Position numbers and translations under genes: made by a program
Source of the DNA: Clostridium zeae
Lineage (GTDB): Bacteria > Bacillota > Clostridia > Clostridiales > Clostridiaceae
Assembly (NCBI RefSeq): GCF_017312485.1
Contig: NZ_BMBA01000001.1
Span: 1,987,542-2,051,541 of the forward strand
Direction of reading: 5' to 3'
Length of the DNA stretch: 64,000 nucleotides
In this document: piece by piece, positions 1 to 8,667 of the stretch
Numbering within the stretch: position 1 is the first letter of the stretch
Layout of the letters: each line of letters begins with the position of its first letter
The notes under the pieces: model-generated
What the model was told of the DNA's origin: nothing
Database searches by the model: none
The model's input: the letters and a program-made list of their open reading frames with translations, nothing else

Positions 1-193
1 TGCAAAGCTGAAACCCATCTGAATAAGGTAGATTAATATCAAGAAGTACTAGATCTGGTTTTACTTCATGAAATTCGTTTTCTATATTTTCATAGTCTTT
101 TATTGTAATGCACTCATAACCATACTTTTCTATAAAAGTTTTTATGAGATTATTAAGTGTTACATCGTCTTCAATAATTAATATCTTTTTCAT
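1..193 (-). CDS. Response regulator, receiver domain (partial, runs off the left edge)
   Basis: The first 64 codons of a response regulator read leftwards from an ATG at 193. The N-terminus MKKILIIEDD supplies the acidic pocket, and VLLDINLPYSDGFQLC carries the phospho-acceptor Asp. The INLPYSDGF wording resembles BceR/GraR-type regulators of antimicrobial-peptide sensing systems, which are OmpR-family. The output domain lies outside the window, so this subfamily is inference. The RND exporter gene lies upstream in the same orientation, separated by a terminator and a palindromic repeat, so the two are probably separate transcripts. Confidence 0.85.
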   Translation of the reverse strand, partial: MKKILIIEDDVTLNNLIKTFIEKYGYECITIKDYENIENEFHEVKPDLVLLDINLPYSDGFQLC

Positions 194-240
194 ATTGCTT
201 GCTCCAATATCTTAATTTAAGATTTATGTGGCTATATATA

Positions 241-310
241 AATTTATATCTTCAAATTCTCCTCTGAAAATCCAGAGGAATTTTGAAAATAGATTTTGGA
301 TTAAAGTGTT
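241..310. repeat. Palindromic repeat, family R, copy 1 (ends degraded)
   Basis: AAATTCTCCTCTGAAAATCC is followed by its near inverse complement AGAGGAATTTTGAAAATA. The same core recurs at 36086-36174 and 62178-62265, where outer arms CCACTTC/GAAGTGG are also visible. This copy lacks clear outer arms. It is non-coding and sits between the response regulator and the exporter terminator. Confidence 0.6.
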
Positions 311-315
311 TAATC

Positions 316-345
316 TTTAAAACCGTAGGATTTAACCTACGGTTT
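316..345 (-). terminator. Intrinsic terminator of the RND exporter gene
   Basis: On the minus strand AAACCGTAGG, loop TTAAAT, CCTACGGTTTTAAAG forms a perfect 10-bp stem followed by T-rich sequence. It lies 14 nt past the stop codon of the exporter. Confidence 0.85.
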
Positions 346-358
346 CAACTAAATTATA

Positions 359-3300
359 TTATAACTTTTCTCTTTGAAGTATGCTATACATTACTGGAAC
401 AACAATTAAAGTAAGCAATGTTGAGACTAAGAGCCCGCTTATAACAACTATCCCTAAGCCTTGAGATATAAGCGCACCTTCTGAAAAACCTAAGGCTAAA
501 GGAATAAGTGCCATTATGGTTGCAATTGCAGTCATAAAAATAGGTCTAAGTCTAATAGAACCGGCTTCCATTAATGCTTCTTTCACGTTCATTCCATTTT
601 CCCTATTATGTTTTACTCTATCTAAAAGCACAATAGCATTCGTAACCACTATACCTATAAGCATCAGCATTCCTATAAGTCCTGATACTGATAAGGATTG
701 GCCAGTAATTAAAAGTCCAAGTAGTGCCCCCACAGCTGCAAATGGCAATGAAAATAAGATTGCAAATGGAGTTTTTCCTTCTCCGAAGGCAAGAACCATA
801 ACAAGGTATACTAACCCTATAGCTATAAGCATTGCCATTCCCATTTGACCAAAGCTTTCATTTATTTGTTTACTGCTTCCACCATTATTATAAGTTACAC
901 CTTCTGGTAACTGCCCTTTTATACTATCAACAGCAGCCATTACTTCCTTTGATACCTTACTTGTATCTTTGGTTTTTATATCTCCGGTTATTGAAATATA
1001 TTGTTTTCCATCAAGAGTAGCTATACTAGATGGTCCATAACTTTGTGTTACTTCTGCAACATCAGAAAGTTTTATGCTCCCCTTCATGCCAGTTATGTCC
1101 ATATTTTTAACTTTATCTACGTTATCAAGTTTAACCTCTTCATACCCTAAATAAACATCAGTGCTAGTTCCGTTATTTTTGATGGTTGTAACTTTGTTTG
1201 AGCTTAAACTATTTCTAACCGTTCCAGCAACCATAATTGAACTTAATCCATTATCAGCAGCTTTCTTTTCATCAACCTTCACATTGATTTCAGGCTTCTT
1301 TTCTTCTATGGAACTTGTTACGTTACCAAGGTCCTTAAATTCTTTTAGTTTAGCAGTTATAAGCTTTGATGCTTTTTCTAAATCTTCAACCTTATCGCTA
1401 TATACCAAAACCTCTGCAGTATCTGATTGTCCTGCTAAAGACTGAGAATTTACTACAAGTTTTCCATCTTCGTTAGATAACTTCTTAGCTTCTTCCTGTA
1501 TCTCGCTTGTAACTTTTTCAAAATTCTCTCCATCTTTAATAACAATTGTAAACTTACCAGTATTGCTTCCTTGCATTGACATTGCATTACCTGAAGAACT
1601 ACTATCTCCAACAGAGCTTTCAAAGGTTTCTATATCTTTTCTTTCAGATAGATATTTTTCAAACTTCATAGCAACTTCATCAGTTTTTTCAACTGAAGTT
1701 CCAGGCTTCATTGTCAAAGTTCCATTAACAATATTTGTACTTTCAGATGGTAAAAACTGTACAGGAAGCTTCGAAGCAAGACTCAAGGTTCCAACTAAAA
1801 ATACTAAAGAAATTATAAGGGTGACTACCCTATGACTAAGTGCTAGGGATAATATATTTTTATAGAATAAAGTTATCCTTCCTTCATGCTCCACATGCTT
1901 TATCTTCTTATTAAGCAGCATAACTTTAGTCAGTACTGGAACAACAGTTATTGAGACTAAAAGTGATGCCAAAATACATATTACAACAGTTATAGCAAAT
2001 GGGAAGAATATTTTACCTACCATACCTGATATGAAGGATAATGGTAAAAATACCGCTATTGTTGTGATTGTTGAAGAGGTTATAGCAGAAGCTACTTCAG
2101 CAACAGCATCTTTTATGAGGTTTGAATCTCTTTCCTCTTGCATTGAGAACCTTCTATAGATATTCTCTATTACAACAATGGAATCATCTACTATACGTCC
2201 AACTGCTACAGCCATTCCACCAAGCGACATTATATTTAAGCTTATTCCCAATCTTGGTAGCAATATTAATGCGATTAATATTGAAAGTGGTATTGATACT
2301 ACTGCTATAATTGTGGCTCTTAAATCCCTTAAGAAAAAGGCAATAACTATAATTGCAAATAATGCACCTAGTAATCCTTCTCTTACCATTCCATTTACTG
2401 AGTCCTTTATACTTGTAGAACTATCACTAATTAAATTGAATTTAACTCCTGAATTCTGACTTTCTAAAGCTTTTATTGAAGCCTTAATATCATTAGCAAC
2501 TTGAACAGTATTAGCATCATCATTTTTATAGATGTTTAATATTATGGCATCCTTTTGATTAGAACGAGTTCTCATCTGATTTTCTGATGAGGTATTTGTT
2601 ATCTCAGCCACATCACTTAAAAATACAACCTTAACATTAATTTCAGGTGTTGTAGTAGCTGTCTTTGTGTTTTTATTAGAACTACTCTTATTGCTATTTT
2701 GACTTTGAGCTGAGCTTGAAGCCATAGTTTTTGATTTGTCTATGGTGTCATTAATTGATTTATCTAAAGCATCTTGAGTTTGCTTAAGTGAAGTTTGAAG
2801 ACTTCCAAGTACCACTTGAGCTTGAGCCCTTTCAGCTTGAGTTGCTTGAGGATTTTGAAGAATACCTTGTTGAGCTAATATTCCAATTTGAATTTTTTGA
2901 ATTCCATTTAGCATAGCTATGGCTTGAGTATTTCCTCCTACAAGAGTTCCCATTTGCCCAATTCCTTGACCTAATTGGGCCATCCCTTGAGTAAAGCCTT
3001 GAGCCATTTGTTCCATACCTTCACTTACTTGACCTAGAGCAGAGCCCATTGTATCCGCCATAACTGCATTTGCATTTACAGGTACTACTATCGGAATAGC
3101 TTTTAACTCATCTATTGTATTTATCTTTGCCTCTGATCTTATTGGCATAGTTAAACCATTAATATCAGCTTCTCCAACTGGAAAGGATATATTGTTTCCT
3201 GTTAGTGCATTTTTTACATCATCAATGCTTACTCCCTTGTCCTTAAGTTTGTCCTTATTAACCTTAATATAGAGATTATTACTAGTAGTTCCTTGAGCAG

Positions 3301-3817
3301 ATATGCTTGAAACTCCATTAATTCCGCTTAGCTTAGGATTAACCTTATCATTTAGATATTCTGTAAGCTTTTGCTTATCCTTTTCTCCCTCAACAGTATA
3401 AGTCATGATTGGCATACTTCCAAAACCTATCCTAGAAACTGCTGTTTTTTGTGCGTTATCAGGTAAATTCACCTTATTTACTGCATCATTTACTTCCTTT
3501 TCAGCCTTGTCCATATCTTTGCTATAACTGAATTGTGCTACAATAATTCCTACATTTTCATTATTTATGGTTTTTACATCGGATATTCCCTGTAAGCCAG
3601 ATATGGCTTTTTGCATAGGACTTGTTATCTTTTCTGATATATCCTCTGGTGATGCTCCAGGATATACTGTAACTGCAGTAACCACTGGAATATTAATATT
3701 AGGCATTGCTTCCATCTTAATACTTTGAGCTGAATATATGCCTCCACCTATTAACATCACAATGACTAAAAAAATTACGAATCCATTTTTTAATACAAAA
3801 TTGATTGCTTTTTTCAT
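359..3817 (-). CDS. RND-family efflux transporter (AcrB/SwrC-like)
   Basis: A 1152-residue proton-driven exporter of the resistance-nodulation-division superfamily, inserted in the cytoplasmic membrane. The order is typical: TM1 (about 7-30), a porter-like loop, TM2-TM6 (about 480-640), a second large loop and TM7-TM12 (about 1000-1140). TM4 has the conserved acidic pair in VGRIVDDSIVVIENI used for proton relay. The first loop carries an unusual Gln/Met/Ala-rich stretch (about 250-390) predicted to be helical or coiled. No membrane-fusion protein or outer-membrane channel gene is adjacent, as in Bacillus SwrC, which exports surfactin. The substrate here is unknown. The ATG at 3817 has AGGAG 8 nt upstream. 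Confidence 0.93.
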   Translation of the reverse strand: MKKAINFVLKNGFVIFLVIVMLIGGGIYSAQSIKMEAMPNINIPVVTAVTVYPGASPEDISEKITSPMQKAISGLQGISDVKTINNENVGIIVAQFSYSKDMDKAEKEVNDAVNKVNLPDNAQKTAVSRIGFGSMPIMTYTVEGEKDKQKLTEYLNDKVNPKLSGINGVSSISAQGTTSNNLYIKVNKDKLKDKGVSIDDVKNALTGNNISFPVGEADINGLTMPIRSEAKINTIDELKAIPIVVPVNANAVMADTMGSALGQVSEGMEQMAQGFTQGMAQLGQGIGQMGTLVGGNTQAIAMLNGIQKIQIGILAQQGILQNPQATQAERAQAQVVLGSLQTSLKQTQDALDKSINDTIDKSKTMASSSAQSQNSNKSSSNKNTKTATTTPEINVKVVFLSDVAEITNTSSENQMRTRSNQKDAIILNIYKNDDANTVQVANDIKASIKALESQNSGVKFNLISDSSTSIKDSVNGMVREGLLGALFAIIVIAFFLRDLRATIIAVVSIPLSILIALILLPRLGISLNIMSLGGMAVAVGRIVDDSIVVIENIYRRFSMQEERDSNLIKDAVAEVASAITSSTITTIAVFLPLSFISGMVGKIFFPFAITVVICILASLLVSITVVPVLTKVMLLNKKIKHVEHEGRITLFYKNILSLALSHRVVTLIISLVFLVGTLSLASKLPVQFLPSESTNIVNGTLTMKPGTSVEKTDEVAMKFEKYLSERKDIETFESSVGDSSSSGNAMSMQGSNTGKFTIVIKDGENFEKVTSEIQEEAKKLSNEDGKLVVNSQSLAGQSDTAEVLVYSDKVEDLEKASKLITAKLKEFKDLGNVTSSIEEKKPEINVKVDEKKAADNGLSSIMVAGTVRNSLSSNKVTTIKNNGTSTDVYLGYEEVKLDNVDKVKNMDITGMKGSIKLSDVAEVTQSYGPSSIATLDGKQYISITGDIKTKDTSKVSKEVMAAVDSIKGQLPEGVTYNNGGSSKQINESFGQMGMAMLIAIGLVYLVMVLAFGEGKTPFAILFSLPFAAVGALLGLLITGQSLSVSGLIGMLMLIGIVVTNAIVLLDRVKHNRENGMNVKEALMEAGSIRLRPIFMTAIATIMALIPLALGFSEGALISQGLGIVVISGLLVSTLLTLIVVPVMYSILQREKL

Positions 3818-4029
3818 TTTTCCACTCCTAGTATGATTTAATTTGTAATCATTTCTCTAAGCTTATATTTAACATTCTAAATGGATATAAAATTTTCTTA
3901 TACTTATCTTAGTTACACTAACGTTACAGTTTTGAAACTTTAGGTATGTATCCTCCTACTCATAACCATAAACTCCAGCAAATCATCTTTTAATACTTTT
4001 ATAAAAAGAAGGCTATATTTAAGAAAATT

Positions 4030-4213
4030 GTTGAAATTAATTGGTTATACAGGAGACGCTATATGAGCGAGCTATTAGAATTAAATGATTTTATCAGATG
4101 GAATGGCGTTAATAAACTGTACTGTTCGAACGTAGAGTTTACAGTTTTAGCCATGGATTAATTCTTTGCGTAAGCTCATTAAAGCGTCGGATGATTAACC
4201 AATTAATTTCAAC
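4030..4213 (+). repeat. Structured foldback element, copy A
   Basis: Terminal inverted repeats GTTGAAATTAATTGGTTA and TAACCAATTAATTTCAAC bound a 184-bp unit. Inside, GACGC pairs with GCGTC, TGAGC with GCTCA, AGAATTAA with TTAATTCT, ATGGC with GCCAT and AAACTGTA with TACAGTTT, so the unit folds into one long interrupted hairpin. A short segment present in the other copies (ATATGAGAAAATCATA region) is deleted here. The flanking ACGGTGCTTTAA on the right is shared with copy D. It occupies the gap between the exporter and the PadR-linked gene. Confidence 0.85.
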
Positions 4214-4232
4214 ACGGTGCTTTAACAGCGCC

Positions 4233-4265
4233 AAAAAGAAAAGCACCTTCTTTTATGAAGGTGCT
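4233..4265 (-). terminator. Intrinsic terminator of the PadR operon
   Basis: Minus strand AGCACCTTC, loop ATAAAA, GAAGGTGCT then TTTTCTTTTT. It lies 14 nt beyond the stop of the membrane protein gene at 4279. Confidence 0.85.
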
Positions 4266-4278
4266 GATACAATGTTTT

Positions 4279-5235
4279 TTAATTAGCTTTTTGAGGTAAA
4301 GGTAATTTATTTTCTTTATTCTCTAATACTCTAAACAGAATTTTATTTAGTGCCATGAACATTAATGGTACTACTATTATAATTTCTTTCTCAGATAAAA
4401 TTGATGCAAATATTACTATAGTCTCTAATGATAGTAGAAAAGCGAGTCTTTTTATTTCTTTTCCTTTTAATATAAAGCTTTGAGTATATGAAATACATGC
4501 AATCATCCATGAGAGGGCTATAAATAAAAATCCAATATTCTTCAAGATATAAAATAATTCATTCGTCTGATTTTGAATATTAAATGCTTCATTATAAATT
4601 TGAGAACACCTGTAAGAATCTAAATCAGTTTCACGATGCTCAACTTTCCAACCGTTTATATTGGATGCTTCTCCTTGTCCTTGATTGGTGATTAGTTTCT
4701 CATCCACTTTTCTCTCATATTCATAATTAACTTTTCCATCCTTTATAACTCTTATATAATATACACCATTATCGTAGGTATCATTATATTTGTTAAGAAG
4801 TTCATCTATTTTACTCTTATCTTCTGAAGTTAAAGCTTCCTTTTCTCCACCTATCTCTTCAATTTTATTGTACAAATCAGAACTAGTCATAGGTCTGTTC
4901 TTCTCCCAATCAGCCCTATATATCTCCTCAGTAAAAATCCCACTTATTCTTACAATCACTCCAATAATGAATACAACTATAGCAATCTTTAAAAGTACAT
5001 TTGTATACTTTTTTTGCCTGCTTACAATCTCTTCTAGCTCACTTGTAAATACTTCTTCATCCCCAAAATTCTTTATAGCAATTTTAATACTTTCTTTTTC
5101 ACTATGTCCCTCCGACATAAGATCTCTTACACTATCATAAAGATGTGCCTTCATCTCTTCTTTTAAGACCTGCACCTCTTCATTGTTCCTATCAAAGTTT
5201 TTATATACTTTTTCTACATAGCTCTCTATATTCAA
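4279..5235 (-). CDS. HAAS-type signalling membrane protein
   Basis: A 318-residue protein. The N-terminal ~75 residues (MNIESYVEKVYKNF..., with KNFGDEEVFTSELEEIV) match the helical HAAS/permease-prefix type domain that typically accompanies PadR regulators. A TM helix follows at about 80-100, then an extracellular region of about 120 residues, then three or four C-terminal TM helices ending near 305. The start is a TTG at 5235, 9 nt after GGGAGG, which lies inside the end of the upstream PadR gene, so the two are translationally linked. The regulator most likely controls, or is sensed through, this protein. The actual signal or substrate is not evident. Confidence 0.75.
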   Translation of the reverse strand: MNIESYVEKVYKNFDRNNEEVQVLKEEMKAHLYDSVRDLMSEGHSEKESIKIAIKNFGDEEVFTSELEEIVSRQKKYTNVLLKIAIVVFIIGVIVRISGIFTEEIYRADWEKNRPMTSSDLYNKIEEIGGEKEALTSEDKSKIDELLNKYNDTYDNGVYYIRVIKDGKVNYEYERKVDEKLITNQGQGEASNINGWKVEHRETDLDSYRCSQIYNEAFNIQNQTNELFYILKNIGFLFIALSWMIACISYTQSFILKGKEIKRLAFLLSLETIVIFASILSEKEIIIVVPLMFMALNKILFRVLENKENKLPLPQKAN

Positions 5236-5239
5236 AGTT

Positions 5240-5575
5240 TTAATCCTCCCTTATAAAGTTATCAACCAATTTCTTAAGTATTCCCCATTCATTTACCCTG
5301 TCTTTAAAAAAGATTTTTCCTTCTTCTGTAATTCTATAATACCTTCTTCTGCCCCCTCCAGTACCTTCACTATCATTCCAATATCCTTCTAGACAGTTCT
5401 TCTTCTCAAGTCTTTTCAAAGATACATATAAAGTAGCCTCTTTTATTTCATAGTCTATACTTGATCTTTCTTTTATTGTTTTTGCTATCTCATATCCGTA
5501 CATATCTTTTTCTTTCAGCACGGATAATATCATCATGTCAATATACCCTTTTAATATCTCCTTATCAAAATCCAC
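5240..5575 (-). CDS. PadR-family transcriptional regulator
   Basis: A 111-residue winged-helix regulator. The recognition region is MYGYEIAKTI followed by EATLYVSLKRLEKK, and the wing GGGRRRYYRIT is diagnostic of PadR. The short C-terminal helix is the dimerisation segment of the PadR-s2 type. A longer frame opens at 5605, but AGGAGG sits 6 nt before a GTG at 5575, so translation probably starts there (VDFDKEILKG). Two matching palindromes lie just upstream and are likely autoregulatory operators. The first gene of a two-gene operon. Confidence 0.9.
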   Translation of the reverse strand: MDFDKEILKGYIDMMILSVLKEKDMYGYEIAKTIKERSSIDYEIKEATLYVSLKRLEKKNCLEGYWNDSEGTGGGRRRYYRITEEGKIFFKDRVNEWGILKKLVDNFIRED

Positions 5576-5612
5576 AATTCTCCTCCTATCTTCTAACATA
5601 TACATATATTAA

Positions 5613-5675
5613 AGTACTTCATATTATAAAGTACATATTTATTATAATGCGAACTACTTTATATTGTAAAGTAGT
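5613..5675. promoter_or_regulatory. Pair of PadR operator-like palindromes
   Basis: Two copies of a similar inverted repeat stand 40 bp apart: AGTACTTCATATTATAAAGTAC (22 bp, 5613-5634) is given here as arms AGTACTT/AAAGTAC, and 5653-5675 has arms ACTACTTTA/TAAAGTAGT. Both share the centre CTT.ATATT.TAAAG and overlap the expected promoter of the PadR gene. The assignment as operators is inference from position and symmetry. Confidence 0.6.
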
Positions 5676-5781
5676 TTTTTGAATTTTTTTCCTTTGCATC
5701 TACATACTATGAATTGTTTTATATAACTTCAGTAATTTTTCACACTTACAGTGATTGTATTATTTATTTCCATATAAAAAT

Positions 5782-5807
5782 ATGGCTACCTGATTCAGAT
5801 AGCCATT
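5782..5807 (-). terminator. Hairpin, probable terminator of the HscC/TPR operon
   Basis: ATGGCTA-C-CTGA/TCAG-A-TAGCCAT is a palindrome with one internal mismatch. On the minus strand it is followed by ATTTTTATA. It lies downstream of the TPR gene, beyond foldback copy B. Confidence 0.55.
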
Positions 5808-5891
5808 ACATTATTACTACGAAAGCTTATTTTTCAATATAATCACAAGATTTTTATATAAGCATTCATAAACTTAACTAATATTATTAGC

Positions 5892-6090
5892 TTAAAATTA
5901 AGGTGTTACTGTGGAGATACTATATGAGTGAGCTATTAGAATTAAATGATTTTCGGAAATGGGATAGCGTTAATAAACTGTATTGTCCGAACGTAGTGAG
6001 TTATGCAGTTTTAGCTATTCCATTGTAGAAAATAATATTAATTCTTTGCGAAACTCATTAAAGTATCGGAAGAGTGACACCTTAATTTAA
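5892..6090 (+). repeat. Structured foldback element, copy B
   Basis: A full-length copy. The outer arms TTAAAATTAAGGTGTTACT and AGTGACACCTTAATTTAA differ in sequence from copy A but match each other apart from one wobble-type position. GATAC pairs with GTATC (GACGC/GCGTC in copy A), and the inner arm AATGGGATAGC pairs with GCTATTCCATT. Conserved unpaired blocks are kept. It lies just past the stop of the TPR gene. Confidence 0.85.
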
Positions 6091-6111
6091 AAAATATATT
6101 AAAATTTATCA

Positions 6112-8667
6112 CTACTTAAACAAAGATTTGAACAATCCTTTTTTTTCGTTTTTTGGACTATTAAGCTTTTCTATTAGTTTAGCTTTCATCTCATTTGCAG
6201 TGTTGTTGTTAAAGTCTATTTCTAGCATCCTATCACAAACAATCAAAGCTTCTTGGTATAATCCCTTATAATGTAGTAGCCTAAGCTTTAAGAGTAATAC
6301 ATCTAGATTGTTTCCATCAATCTTCAATGCTATATTACATTCTTTTTCTGCCTCAGGAATTTTTTCTAATTGATAGAAGGACCAACCTTTATTTTGATGA
6401 GCTACTATATACTTTGGATCAAGTTCTATAGCTTTATCGCAATACTTTATACATTCTTCATATCTTTCAAGACAGTATAAGGAATAACTTATGTTTACAT
6501 AGCAATTTCTTTGTTTAGAATCTAATTCTATAGATTTAAAAAAGTATTTAAGTGCCTCTTCATACTTTTCCAATTCATTAAATATATGCCCTGCTGAATA
6601 ATAATACGGTGCATAATTAGAATCACAATCTATTGCTTGCTTGTATAAGGAAAGAGCTTCTTCAAAATTATTTTTTCGTTCCATAATAGTCCCTTTTAAA
6701 TCATAGAAACTATCCTTGTATTGAATTTCTTCTAAGTCAATAACATCATCTAATAATTTTAAAGCATCATCTTCTCTAGACATATTCATAAGAGATTGAA
6801 CCTTATAATAGTATGCCCCTCCACTATTTGTATTTACTTTAATTGCAGCATCAAAACAATCCACAGCTTCCTCATATTTTTCAACATAATAGTAACATAA
6901 TCCCTTTAAATAATAATATTCATCATTATTTTCATCTAATTCTAATGCATAATCACAATATTCAATAGCTTCCTCATATCTACGAAGTTTCATTAATATT
7001 CTTGCCTTGCAATAATATAACTTACTATCCTTATATCCTAAATCCATAGTCTTATTATAAATATCAAGTGCTTCGTCATAAAGACTTACAGCAGTAAGAG
7101 CCTTGATCTTTATTATATAAGCATCAAATAAATACTGATATTTATTAAGGGCAATATTACAGGCTTCTAAACAATCTTCATAAAGTTCTAAGCCTAAAAA
7201 TGCTTCAGCTTTATTCTTATAAGCGTGAGCCATACTAGAGTCTAATTCAATTGCCTTATCAGCATATACAAGTGCCTCATTGTATTTTTTCATTATATTA
7301 AAAATATATGCCTTGTTGTTATGAGCTGAAGAACTCTTATCATTTATGTTTATTACTCTATCATACTGCTCTATTGCCTCGTCATATCTACCTAACCTAT
7401 CCAACATATCTGCTTTAAAAAAGTTTAATTCATAATTGTTTTCATATACTTCTAAAGCTTCACAAACTGTTTTATATGCTAAATTATCATTTTTCAATTT
7501 AAGCAATACATGGCAAAGAAGACAATACATATTTTCTGTAAACTCTGCTTCTTCTCTAAGCTCTTTTAATATATTATAGCTTTCTTCTGGTTTTGAAGTT
7601 TTGAAGTAAGCTTCAGCAAGTTTATACTTCAAGTTATTATCAGTACAGTTCTTATTTAACCCACATAATATATCATCAATATAGAAATTATAAGCTGAAG
7701 TCAATATTATATTGAAATCATTCCTATAGTGGTACATGTCATTTAATATTTCTAGATGCTTTATTGCTTGTTCATACCTTGCTAAACCGATGCAGCATTT
7801 CCCTTGTGCAAGCAAAGCTCCACCATCATCAAACTTTATATCCAAAACTTTGTTATAATCATTATAGGCGTTCTCAAGATCCCCAATTCTTGAATACAAA
7901 TCACCTCTGTAAAAATACGCATCAATATCCTCAGTATTTTTAACTATTACATCTGTAAGTATTGTTTTTGCTTCATCAAGCTTCCCTTTGCAAATCAGAT
8001 ACCTTGCTTCTAATATAAGTAAATCAGGATGAATCTCACAGATTTCCTTAGCTAAATCTATATGTTTAGAAGCTGTGTATAAATCATAGTCATCTAAAGC
8101 ATTAGATATTTTATTATAGGCTGATATAAATTCATCTTCTTTTCCTAACGCACAATTTTTTAATTCTCCATAGCGGAATGTACTTCCTTTATCAATCTTA
8201 TATATAACAAAGTCAATGAAGTTTTTAGGAAAGTTCTTATATAGATTATCTTTTTTAGCACTCCATGAAAAATAACTATCAAATAATCTCCAAATATCAT
8301 TTGGAAAATTAAAATTATCCATTATAAAAACTAAGATTTTTTCACTTATCTCTGATGCCGTATCTATGTTATAACATACATCTTTCTCTAGGAGTCTAGT
8401 CCATTCTTCAATGCTAAGCCTTCGTTCAAAGTTTTCATAGCAAGCTTTAAATTGTTCCATAAAATCATCTACAGGAGATAATTCTTCTTTAACTACCGAG
8501 TCTTTCTCTTTAGCTATTCTGCAGGCTTCTTCATAAGCAACTCTTAACTTTTTGAAACCTTCTGGATCTTGCTCTGGTGAGTGTATTGTTAAGAGCTTTG
8601 AATAAGCCTTCCTTATGTCATTTAAATCCTCAGTTTTAGAAATACCTAGTACCTCAAAACAACCCAT
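6112..8667 (-). CDS. J-like domain protein with tetratricopeptide repeats
   Basis: An 851-residue cytosolic protein. Residues 1-50 look like a J domain (FEVLGISKTEDLNDIRKAY, then DPEGFKKLRVAYEEA), but the HPD signature that triggers Hsp70 ATPase is replaced by SPE (context TIHSPEQDPEGF). From about residue 190 to the C-terminus there are many TPR units (repeated Y..A...Y..A..LD patterns), an extended protein-binding solenoid. The stop of the preceding Hsp70 gene abuts this ATG, so they are one operon, and this protein is the likely client-binding or co-chaperone partner. RBS GGGGGA precedes ATG 8667. Whether the altered HPD still works is unknown. Confidence 0.85.
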   Translation of the reverse strand: MGCFEVLGISKTEDLNDIRKAYSKLLTIHSPEQDPEGFKKLRVAYEEACRIAKEKDSVVKEELSPVDDFMEQFKACYENFERRLSIEEWTRLLEKDVCYNIDTASEISEKILVFIMDNFNFPNDIWRLFDSYFSWSAKKDNLYKNFPKNFIDFVIYKIDKGSTFRYGELKNCALGKEDEFISAYNKISNALDDYDLYTASKHIDLAKEICEIHPDLLILEARYLICKGKLDEAKTILTDVIVKNTEDIDAYFYRGDLYSRIGDLENAYNDYNKVLDIKFDDGGALLAQGKCCIGLARYEQAIKHLEILNDMYHYRNDFNIILTSAYNFYIDDILCGLNKNCTDNNLKYKLAEAYFKTSKPEESYNILKELREEAEFTENMYCLLCHVLLKLKNDNLAYKTVCEALEVYENNYELNFFKADMLDRLGRYDEAIEQYDRVININDKSSSAHNNKAYIFNIMKKYNEALVYADKAIELDSSMAHAYKNKAEAFLGLELYEDCLEACNIALNKYQYLFDAYIIKIKALTAVSLYDEALDIYNKTMDLGYKDSKLYYCKARILMKLRRYEEAIEYCDYALELDENNDEYYYLKGLCYYYVEKYEEAVDCFDAAIKVNTNSGGAYYYKVQSLMNMSREDDALKLLDDVIDLEEIQYKDSFYDLKGTIMERKNNFEEALSLYKQAIDCDSNYAPYYYSAGHIFNELEKYEEALKYFFKSIELDSKQRNCYVNISYSLYCLERYEECIKYCDKAIELDPKYIVAHQNKGWSFYQLEKIPEAEKECNIALKIDGNNLDVLLLKLRLLHYKGLYQEALIVCDRMLEIDFNNNTANEMKAKLIEKLNSPKNEKKGLFKSLFK

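Noticed and set aside
4063..4158. Small reading frame MSELLELNDF... inside foldback element copies, preceded by GGAG
   Set aside because: It is open in copies A, B, F and H, but copy G has a stop at codon 4 and ends differ between copies. The GGAG coincides with the conserved internal loop, so structure explains the conservation better than coding.
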